Assembly: GCA_910577185.1 (NCBI GenBank)
Contig: CAJTLR010000032.1
Coordinates: 1 to 38,205 of the forward strand
Direction of reading: 5' to 3'
Length of the DNA: 38,205 nucleotides
Source: an uncultured Acetatifactor sp.
Lineage (GTDB): Bacteria; Bacillota; Clostridia; Lachnospirales; Lachnospiraceae
Below, one piece after another: positions 31,794-38,205 of the stretch. The first letter of the stretch is position 1; the number at the start of each line of letters is the position of its first letter. The position numbers were made by a program, and so were the translations under genes. The notes under the pieces are model-generated. The model made no database searches. It had not been told where the DNA came from and saw only the letters and a program-made list of their open reading frames with translations.

Positions 31794-32951
31794 TTATGTC
31801 CTTCCAGTGATATATTCACATAAAGCCTTCAAATCCGCATCCTGCCTGCTTCGTATCCCCCGCAGGTGATTCTCTATCTTTTCGGCGGATATTTTTTGTT
31901 CCGCCGCCATCAGCAGTCTGTTTTTGATTTCGTCAATGTCATACGGATTGCAGTAGTACACCGCGTCACCGCAGATTTCCGGCAGGGAAGTCACACCTGA
32001 AACAATGCATGTTTTTCCGTACTTCATGGCCTCCAGGGGCGGCATTCCAAACCCTTCGTTCAGGGAGGGATACAGAAACAGGTCGCAGTATCGATATAAA
32101 TTCTCCAGAATACCGGCCTCCACATATCCGAGACAGACATAACGTTCCTGCCGGTGAATGATCTCTGCAATTTTCCCGGGCATTCCTCCCACCGTCACAA
32201 CCCTGTACCCCTCCAGCATCCCTTCCCGGAACAGTTCCTCCAGTGCCCGGACTGCCCTGTATCCGTTCTTTTCGCTTCTGTCTGCCCCCCCTAACAGAAT
32301 ATATTTCCCTTCCACCTCCCTGTGGCAGCATTCCTTTTCCATCCCGGATTCCGGCCCCACATACTTTGCGGGTGTATAAAAAACGCGCACATGCCGGTCC
32401 ATGGAAGGAAAATAATTCCTGATGGCATACCGAGTGTGGTTTGAAACACACACAATTTCATCCAGCAGCTCCATGCAGTCCCGAAACTGCCTGATTTTTT
32501 TCTCTTTGATTTTTCCCCTCAGAAGAAACCGCAGCCGCTGTACCCGGCTCTCCCTGCCCGACGCATATTTGTACGCATACCGGTCGCAGGGCAGCTCCAC
32601 TCCCCTCAGACCGTGTATTGTCCCGCAAACCCGCACCGTCTCCGGTATCCATGCCTTTTTATAAAAATATGGCAGCCCGGAATAGAAACTGTCTATTTTG
32701 TGCCTGTCAAAAAGATACCTGACCTCCTCACGCCGGTGTATGACCTCCGCCTTTATCCTGTGATCCGCAAACGAATCCAGAATCCATGGGTCCAGAAAAC
32801 TTCTGTCATTGTAAAATACAATCAGACTGCACTCATCCGGGAGATGACCGGCCAGATATTGATATACCGTTTTGATATACTCCCCGCCCCCATGAAACTT
32901 TGAGGTTCCGGCAGGCTGGGCTTCAAACAAATCGAACAACACTGTCTTCAT
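31794..32951 (-). CDS. glycosyltransferase family 4, GT-B fold
   Basis: A 385-residue glycosyltransferase. The C-terminal nucleotide-sugar domain shows L-L-G-G-A-D-R-S-E-K-N, V-C-L-G-Y-V, L-Y-P-S-L-N-E-G-F-G-M-P-P-L-E-A-M with the E-x7-E pair, and V-T-S-L-P-E-I-C-G-D-A-V. These are standard family 4 features, usually retaining transfer of a sugar to the lipid-linked repeat unit at the cytoplasmic face. The donor and acceptor cannot be read. ATG at 32951 overlaps the epimerase stop as ATGA, with AGAGG upstream, so the two are translationally coupled. Confidence 0.9.
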   Translation of the reverse strand: MKTVLFDLFEAQPAGTSKFHGGGEYIKTVYQYLAGHLPDECSLIVFYNDRSFLDPWILDSFADHRIKAEVIHRREEVRYLFDRHKIDSFYSGLPYFYKKAWIPETVRVCGTIHGLRGVELPCDRYAYKYASGRESRVQRLRFLLRGKIKEKKIRQFRDCMELLDEIVCVSNHTRYAIRNYFPSMDRHVRVFYTPAKYVGPESGMEKECCHREVEGKYILLGGADRSEKNGYRAVRALEELFREGMLEGYRVVTVGGMPGKIAEIIHRQERYVCLGYVEAGILENLYRYCDLFLYPSLNEGFGMPPLEAMKYGKTCIVSGVTSLPEICGDAVYYCNPYDIDEIKNRLLMAAEQKISAEKIENHLRGIRSRQDADLKALCEYITGRT

Positions 32952-34000
32952 GCATAAAACCTCTTATACCACTCCGCAAACTTTCTCAGCCCCTCCCGCA
33001 GGGGTGTGCCGGGGGCGAATCCGAAATCTTTCTCCAGGGCGCCGGTGTCGGCATAGGTAATCTCCACATCCCCGGGCTGCATGGGAACAAGTTCCTTACA
33101 GGCCTCAAAGTCAAAATCTTCGGGAAGCACCCCCGCACGTATCAGCTCCTGCTGCAGTATTTCCACAAATTCCAGCAGGTTTTCCGGAGGGCTGTTGCCG
33201 ATATTGTACACCGCATAAGGCGGGTCTGCCACACCTCCTTCATCTGCGGTTTTTACCGGGGCCTTTCCCATCACACGAATCACCCCATCCACAATATCAT
33301 CTATATAGGTAAAGTCCCGCCTGCAGTTTCCGTAGTTGAAAATACGGATTTTCTCTCCCTTTTTCAGTTTGTCCGTAAAACCGAAATATGCCATGTCCGG
33401 CCGTCCCGCGGGTCCGTATACCGTGAAAAAACGAAGTCCGGTGCACGGTATGCCGTATAGTCCGGAATAGGCATGGGCCAGCAGTTCATCCGCCTTTTTT
33501 GTGGCCGCATACAGGCTCACCGGACTGTCTGTCTTATCCTCCGTGCTGTAAGGCATCTTCCTGTTGGAGCCATACACACTGGAGGAGCTGGCAAACACCA
33601 GATGTTCTGCCGGATATCTCCGGCAGGCTTCCAGAATATTGAAAAAACCCACAATATTGGCCTCTATGTATGCGTCCGGATTCACAATGGAATAACGCAC
33701 TCCCGCCTGGGCGGCCAGGTTTACCACAATCTGGGGACGGTACTTTTCAAAAATCCGGAACACCACCCCCTTATCCCCAATATCGCCCTTTACAAACACA
33801 AATCCCGGTTCCTTCTCCAGCCAGCCCAGCCTGTGCGCCTTCAGCGACACATCATAATAATCATTCATATTATCCACACCCACGATTTTTATGGTATCAT
33901 GGATATCATACAGCTTTCTTGCCAGGCTGCTTCCGATAAATCCTGCAATGCCTGTGATTAGTATTGTCTTTCCTTCCAGTTTTACGTCAGTCTTCCCCAT
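32948..34000 (-). CDS. UDP-glucuronate 4-epimerase-like SDR enzyme
   Basis: A 350-residue extended short-chain dehydrogenase. I-T-G-I-A-G-F-I-G-S is the NAD loop, Y-A-A-T-K-K the YxxxK catalytic pair, and S-S-S-S-V-Y-G the serine. V-D-N-M-N-D-Y-Y-D-V-S-L-K and F-F-T-V-Y-G-P-A-G-R-P-D-M-A are characteristic of UDP-glucuronate 4-epimerases, so the product is probably UDP-galacturonate for the repeat unit. An ATG 67 codons upstream lies inside the preceding gene; the start at 34000 has AGGAG with 7-8 nt spacing and directly follows that gene's stop. Confidence 0.88.
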   Translation of the reverse strand: MGKTDVKLEGKTILITGIAGFIGSSLARKLYDIHDTIKIVGVDNMNDYYDVSLKAHRLGWLEKEPGFVFVKGDIGDKGVVFRIFEKYRPQIVVNLAAQAGVRYSIVNPDAYIEANIVGFFNILEACRRYPAEHLVFASSSSVYGSNRKMPYSTEDKTDSPVSLYAATKKADELLAHAYSGLYGIPCTGLRFFTVYGPAGRPDMAYFGFTDKLKKGEKIRIFNYGNCRRDFTYIDDIVDGVIRVMGKAPVKTADEGGVADPPYAVYNIGNSPPENLLEFVEILQQELIRAGVLPEDFDFEACKELVPMQPGDVEITYADTGALEKDFGFAPGTPLREGLRKFAEWYKRFYA

Positions 34001-34001
34001 G

Positions 34002-35291
34002 TCACCGCTCCTGTTCTGATTTTTGTGTACTGCCGGACATATTCTTTTCCGCCGGAATGCCCCCTTCCCGGGCCTCCCCATGCGCCGGTATCCGTCCGCC
34101 GTTCCGGCTCCCCCTGTCCGGACCGCTTCCAATGGTCCGGTAAATTTCCAGGAGACGTTCATAATACCGTTCCTGGGTATTATGCATTTGCAGATATTCA
34201 AACATTTGTTCCGTTATGATTCCGTATTCCTCCTTGCCCATCTGCAGCACATAATCCAGGCATTTCCGGAAACTGTCCAGATCCAGGATATCAAACAGAA
34301 GCCTTTCATCCCTGATAATTTCCGGAATTCCGCCCCGGCCGCTTCCGATTACAATGGTTTTATTGGCCACGGCCTCCAGCGCCGTGTTGGGATAATTTTC
34401 AATCCAGTAGGAGGGAACCACCACGCAGTAAACCCGGGGATACAGCTCCATAATTTCGTCAAAGGATTTCACCCCCAGATAGCTGACAAAGGGAATCTCT
34501 GCCGCCTGGTTCAAAAACGCTGTCCCGTATCCCTTTTCGATTTCCCCCGCAAACCAGACTTCCATATCAGCGGAACGGTATCCCCTGAGAACCTCCAGAA
34601 AACGGTCCACTCCCTTTTTCGGCGCAATCATGCCGTAATATAAAAACACCTTCCGGGCGCCCGGGACTTTCCCGCTGTTTTTGATTTTTGAGAAATCAAA
34701 GGGATTGTTCAGGCAGGCTGTGGGCAGCAGATTCCGGGAACACATGTCCGCCAGGGCCTGGCTGGGCGAGACAAAATAGTCCACAGCCTTTTTCCTGGCT
34801 TGGTTGAATTTCCGCAGACTTCTGTATTTCAGTCTCAGCCGGACGGATTTTCTGATACAGTCTCTGCAGTCCTCATTTTCATATCCCCGGCAGACCATAC
34901 CATCCTCATGGACACAGGTTGCTTTAGGACAGACTGCCCCATAATCCCTTATGGTCTGGACCACCGGATATTTCCCCACCGCTTCCATCACATCCAGCGC
35001 CGCTTTCCATACATTATTGATGTGAATCACGTCCGGCCCCAGCCCGTCTATGATCTCCCTCAGTCTCCCGACATTCTGTTTATCGATAAAAAATTTATGG
35101 TATATCCCAGATGCGAAACGGAACTGATTTGGGTAATTTACTTCATTTCCCGTCAGCTTCACCGGAAGCGATTCATCAAAAGTCAGCAAAAATACCTCAT
35201 GACCCTTCTCCCGAAAGTACGCCTTCTCCCTGTGTGTCTGAACCTCCGTTCCGCCCTTGACGGATAACTCATTGATCATCAGAATACGCAT
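34002..35291 (-). CDS. glycosyltransferase family 4 with cysteine-rich insert
   Basis: A 429-residue GT-B glycosyltransferase. N-terminus M-R-I-L-M-I-N-E-L-S-V-K-G-G-T-E is the acceptor domain start; the C-terminal domain has Y-Y-G-M-I-A-P-K-K-G-V-D-R, P-S-Y-W-I-E-N-Y-P-N-T-A-L-E-A-V and G-G-I-P-E-I-I. A cysteine cluster at about residues 127-155 (C-P-K-A-T-C, V-C, D-C-R-D-C) recurs in this subgroup and may bind zinc. The last 40 residues are hydrophilic low-complexity (G-S-R-N-G-G-R-I) and likely disordered. ATG at 35291 follows GGGAGG/GCAGGA. It is followed immediately by the epimerase gene. Confidence 0.9.
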   Translation of the reverse strand: MRILMINELSVKGGTEVQTHREKAYFREKGHEVFLLTFDESLPVKLTGNEVNYPNQFRFASGIYHKFFIDKQNVGRLREIIDGLGPDVIHINNVWKAALDVMEAVGKYPVVQTIRDYGAVCPKATCVHEDGMVCRGYENEDCRDCIRKSVRLRLKYRSLRKFNQARKKAVDYFVSPSQALADMCSRNLLPTACLNNPFDFSKIKNSGKVPGARKVFLYYGMIAPKKGVDRFLEVLRGYRSADMEVWFAGEIEKGYGTAFLNQAAEIPFVSYLGVKSFDEIMELYPRVYCVVVPSYWIENYPNTALEAVANKTIVIGSGRGGIPEIIRDERLLFDILDLDSFRKCLDYVLQMGKEEYGIITEQMFEYLQMHNTQERYYERLLEIYRTIGSGPDRGSRNGGRIPAHGEAREGGIPAEKNMSGSTQKSEQER

Positions 35292-35379
35292 TCCTGCCCC
35301 GCCTCCCTAATGTTCTGTTACATTCTTGTCATCCCCGGCAGTGAACTCCGGTCCATAGGTTCGCGATTCCGGAACCGGT

Positions 35380-35532
35380 TTACTGTGAGGTAAAATTGCC
35401 TATTGTGATATCTTTCACAATTGCATTTTCAGCTGAATTATTTTTAATACAAATCTCCCGTCTCCCGATGATCCCCGTGTATGCAATATCAGGCTTTTTT
35501 GTCTTCAGCAGTTCATTCCTGCTCCACAACAC
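35380..35532 (-). CDS. possible 50-residue ORF or gene remnant between wzy and GT
   Basis: Within the 246-bp gap an open frame from GTG (35532) to TAA (35380) gives a plausible protein sequence, with I-A-Y-T-G-I-I-G-R-R-E-I and K-N-N-S-A-E-N-A-I-V-K-D-I-T-I-G-N-F. GGAAGG lies 9 nt before the GTG, within the end of the wzy gene. It could be a true small gene coupled to wzy or the tail of a deleted one. I do not recognise a family. Confidence 0.3.
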   Translation of the reverse strand: MLWSRNELLKTKKPDIAYTGIIGRREICIKNNSAENAIVKDITIGNFTSQ

Positions 35533-35537
35533 TCCTG

Positions 35538-36863
35538 CTATCCTTCCGACTTCTGTTTATTGGAAAGCCATATCAGGCCCTTCAGCAATACTGCAGCACC
35601 TGCCAGGACCAGGAAATTAATATAAAATGTCCTCAAACCGTTTGAGCTGACCACAAACTGGAAAACAGGCTGGGCCAGACTGATAATCAGATATTTTTTT
35701 CCGAAGTCACTGATTTCTCCCCTCAGATACTTGTCAAATACTCCTTCCTTGTACGCCAGCCAGCGTGCCTGCACCACCGCGCAGATGATGATGCCCACAT
35801 ACCCAAAATTCAGATAAGGCTCACAGTAGGTACCTCCCCTGAGCCCGTAATGGTTTGGCATATTTAACAAGGTATCGGTAGAAAAATAGCCCCAGCCCCA
35901 AGTCTGCTTGAACTCCGAAAGAAACGAAGGGATAAAGGAAATCAGTCCCGCAATATATGTTTTCCCATACAAAAAATCATCAAACTGATTGTGATACCCG
36001 TATAAAACAAACGCGCCATCCCTGAAGTCACAGAAAGTATTTCCATAAATAAATTCCTGCAGCATTGCGCCCGGTCCGGTATTGCCGCGGCTTCGCAGTA
36101 AACTGATTCCCAGCCCGGCTATCAGGATGAAACCGATTCCGGCACAGATTTTTACCGTACTGTTTATTCTGTTTTTTCCATGCTTATATAGAACAATCAA
36201 CATCAGCGGAAACACTATTTTTAGAAGCAAATCGCTCCTGTTTCCGGAAAACAGACAGGCAGAAGCACCCATCAGAAAACAGAAAATATTTTTGACATTG
36301 CCGGCTTTCAATGACAAAAATCCAAAATAAACCGTGAGCAGCGGAATGGAACTGTTAAAAAGAATATACAGAACATTTGCAATCCGGGATTTTTTATAGA
36401 AATCCCTTTCTCCATTTAGCAGCGGCAATGTGCCGTTATAAAGAAAGACGATAAGATACCATCCTATTATCGCCGTATAAAACACGGCCCAAATCACCCT
36501 GGTATCAACGCTTCTGCCAATGACTCCGCAAACTATTGATTTTCGGGGGACAAACCGAAACTCCGAAACAATCAGAACCAGATAGAAAATAATCATGCCT
36601 GTGAGATTTATTTCAAGGTTCTGGTTCAAAAAAGTATAGAAAGGTTCTGCGCTGTCTTTTCCAAAAGCCAGCCATGCCTTATCCTCGTACATAAACGGAA
36701 TGATAAACACCATGAATATTTCCGTGAATATCCCAATGTTAAATACGGAAAATAAGTATTTCCTGCAGTAAATTTTCATGCATACATATATGGCGAACAG
36801 CGAAATCACAACACTGCCCAATATCATTACTTTCAAGTCTGCAGCACCATTCCAAAAATTCAT
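35538..36863 (-). CDS. Wzy-like O-antigen/polysaccharide polymerase
   Basis: A 441-residue protein with about eleven to twelve hydrophobic segments and a large extracytoplasmic loop (roughly residues 285-370: S-L-L-R-S-R-G-N-T-G-P-G, then F-L-Y-G-K-T-Y-I-A-G-L), the arrangement of oligosaccharide repeat unit polymerases. It would join exported repeat units on the outer side of the membrane. The start is uncertain: 36863 has AGGAGG with 10-nt spacing and begins just before the first helix; ATGs at 36899 (GGGAG, 8 nt) and 36926 (ATGA overlap with the upstream stop) are possible. Confidence 0.8.
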   Translation of the reverse strand: MNFWNGAADLKVMILGSVVISLFAIYVCMKIYCRKYLFSVFNIGIFTEIFMVFIIPFMYEDKAWLAFGKDSAEPFYTFLNQNLEINLTGMIIFYLVLIVSEFRFVPRKSIVCGVIGRSVDTRVIWAVFYTAIIGWYLIVFLYNGTLPLLNGERDFYKKSRIANVLYILFNSSIPLLTVYFGFLSLKAGNVKNIFCFLMGASACLFSGNRSDLLLKIVFPLMLIVLYKHGKNRINSTVKICAGIGFILIAGLGISLLRSRGNTGPGAMLQEFIYGNTFCDFRDGAFVLYGYHNQFDDFLYGKTYIAGLISFIPSFLSEFKQTWGWGYFSTDTLLNMPNHYGLRGGTYCEPYLNFGYVGIIICAVVQARWLAYKEGVFDKYLRGEISDFGKKYLIISLAQPVFQFVVSSNGLRTFYINFLVLAGAAVLLKGLIWLSNKQKSEG

Positions 36864-36922
36864 TCCTGTCCTGCCTCCTTTTCCCCGGCTGCGCCGCATG
36901 ATAAACACTCCCTGTCCGGCAT

Positions 36923-37969
36923 TCATCCATTACAGATCTCACATACCTTTTTTAGCAGCTTTGCGCTCTTCTTCCAGGAATATTTATCCAGAACCTCTTT
37001 TTTCTTTTCCGGAGAAATCTCTGTCATGATTTTACTCAAATCAGCCTCATAATCCATGGGGTCGATATAATGGGCAGCGTCCCCGTAGATTTCATGCATC
37101 ACTTCCGTATCGGAAACCACTGCTTCCGCCCCGGCGCTCATGGCTTCCAGCGGCGGAATCCCAAATCCCTCATATATGGTGGGAAACAGGAATCCCTTAC
37201 AGTCCCTCATCAGTGTCTTTGCCTCCCCATCTGACACATATCCCAGAAATCTCACATTCGGCGGAACCTCCGTTTTATACTGCCGGGAAAACACACTCCC
37301 GTTTGCCCCGCCGGCTACCGCAAAAATCTCTTTCCGGTTTCTGCAGGCCACTTCCAGAACCCAGCGGAAATTCTTGTTTTTCTCCAGGCTCCCCATGGAA
37401 AAATAGTAATTTCCCGGTTCCAGGCCATACCTTGCCAGGCACTTCTCATCATGGCCGATCCGCTGATAATGCTGCCATCCGTTGGGAATGACATAGGTCT
37501 TTGCCCTGATATGGGGATAGTATTTCAGGATCTCCGACCTGGAAAATTCCGAAACGGTAAGCACGGCCCTGGCACGGCAGAATATATTCCGGAACAGAAA
37601 AAGGTACCAGATCCGGAACTTCCAGCCGAAAAATTCCGGTTTTGCCCTCACCTTCATGTCATGCACACATACGATCCCGGGATCCCGGAAAGGCGCCGTA
37701 TTGCACAAATTTAACAGCATTCCTTTCCGGCCCGCCACATAGCGGGGCAGCGACACCTGCTCCCAGGCGATTCCCCCCAGGCGCCCCACCCTGACAGTTT
37801 CGATATTTCCGTATCGCGGCACATTCTCCGCATAGCAAGGCACGGCAAGCATGTATGTTCCCGGTGTAACCAGCTTGTCCAGCTCTCCCAGGATTTCCCC
37901 GGCATACCGCTCCACTCCCGTAATCCTGCGTGTGAGAAAACGTCCGTTTATAATAATTTTTCCTGCCAT
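36923..37969 (-). CDS. glycosyltransferase family 4
   Basis: A 348-residue GT-B glycosyltransferase. Early G-V-E-R-Y-A-G-E-I-L and V-C-V-H-D-M are acceptor-domain features; S-M-G-S-L-E-K-N-K-N, F-L-G-Y-V-S-D-G-E and P-T-I-Y-E-G-F-G-I-P-P-L-E-A-M (E-x7-E) form the donor domain. The start at 37969 has GGGGG 8 nt upstream and begins M-A-G-K-I-I-I-N-G-R-F; an ATG at 38065 would add 32 residues with no family resemblance. Its stop overlaps a possible wzy start as ATGA. Confidence 0.9.
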   Translation of the reverse strand: MAGKIIINGRFLTRRITGVERYAGEILGELDKLVTPGTYMLAVPCYAENVPRYGNIETVRVGRLGGIAWEQVSLPRYVAGRKGMLLNLCNTAPFRDPGIVCVHDMKVRAKPEFFGWKFRIWYLFLFRNIFCRARAVLTVSEFSRSEILKYYPHIRAKTYVIPNGWQHYQRIGHDEKCLARYGLEPGNYYFSMGSLEKNKNFRWVLEVACRNRKEIFAVAGGANGSVFSRQYKTEVPPNVRFLGYVSDGEAKTLMRDCKGFLFPTIYEGFGIPPLEAMSAGAEAVVSDTEVMHEIYGDAAHYIDPMDYEADLSKIMTEISPEKKKEVLDKYSWKKSAKLLKKVCEICNG

Positions 37970-38104
37970 ACTGTCATCCCCCTGCTTCTGCCGGTTCCCC
38001 ATGCCATTGTTCCCGCATGCCATAAGCCATGCACCATATCTGCAGAAACATCGCGGCAGTCTCACAAAGGCCGGAACGCCCTCCCTGCGCCCGGCATAAG
38101 GCTC

Positions 38105-38205
38105 TCAGACGGTTTCCGTGCAGTCCCCCAGCAAAAGCGCCCTGATATTGCCGCGGAACTGCTCGTACATAAAATGCTCCCGTACCCTTTCCGCTGCCGC
38201 CCTCC
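38105..38205 (-). CDS. glycosyltransferase C-terminus, cut by window edge
   Basis: The last 100 bases, read on the minus strand, encode A-A-E-R-V-R-E-H-F-M-Y-E-Q-F-R-G-N-I-R-A-L-L-L and stop at 38105-38107. This closing helix pattern is typical of family 4 glycosyltransferases of the trehalose-synthase-like kind. The rest of the gene lies beyond the window; it would be the next gene upstream in the operon. Confidence 0.55.
   Translation of the reverse strand, partial: RAAAERVREHFMYEQFRGNIRALLLGDCTETV

Overview
The window looks like chromosome from a spore-forming, gut-type Clostridia, most likely Lachnospiraceae (Clostridium cluster XIVa). The basis is a SpoIVA homologue, a pyruvate phosphate dikinase whose catalytic residues sit where they do in Clostridium symbiosum (His454, Cys831 here), strong GGAGG-type ribosome binding sites, and a perfect CcpA cre palindrome. 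No database search was possible, so names rest on motif recognition.

Layout. (1) 1-4000 is an accessory patch: a decayed MobA/MobL relaxase fragment at the left edge, a small cupin gene, an AraC regulator broken by a frameshift and an amber codon, an iron-sulfur-flavoprotein-like NAD(P)H:FMN reductase, and a DUF1848 gene coupled to a small gene that is out of frame by one base in an A6 run. It ends in an AT-rich, hairpin-rich stretch of about 640 bp with no convincing gene. (2) 4008-7733 holds ppdK, with a promoter and a distant cre, and a membrane-anchored glycerophosphodiester phosphodiesterase. (3) 7734-8871 is the most unusual part. A dispersed structured repeat is split by a 20-bp tandem array, and that array is itself interrupted by a 609-bp element with terminal inverted repeats and an 8-bp target duplication. 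The element carries one small membrane-protein gene and no transposase. (4) 8872-18789 is mostly conserved core: a DUF2142-like membrane protein, spoIVA, a multi-helix MscS/CmpX-like channel, tyrS, a VWA protein plus MoxR ATPase pair, metF and tcdA. (5) 18902-27490 is amino-acid biosynthesis: serC-serA, and leuB-ilvD-ilvB with an L,D-transpeptidase placed 4 nt behind ilvB. (6) 28088-38205 is a minus-strand surface-polysaccharide operon: four glycosyltransferases (one cut by the window edge), a Wzy-like polymerase, a UDP-glucuronate 4-epimerase-like enzyme, a compact APH-kinase/P-loop-kinase/nucleotidyltransferase module, and a Wzx flippase.

How the genes work together. The polysaccharide block has the parts of a Wzx/Wzy pathway: glycosyltransferases build a repeat unit, the epimerase supplies a sugar nucleotide, the small three-enzyme module may make or attach a non-sugar decoration, the flippase exports the unit and the polymerase joins units. 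serC and serA give two of the three serine-pathway steps. leuB, ilvD and ilvB give parts of the branched-chain pathway; ilvC, ilvN and leuACD are not in the window. The best candidates for something undescribed are the cargo-carrying inverted-repeat element at 8127-8735, the three-enzyme module at 29582-31713, and the terminator-like hairpin that contains the spoIVA ribosome binding site.
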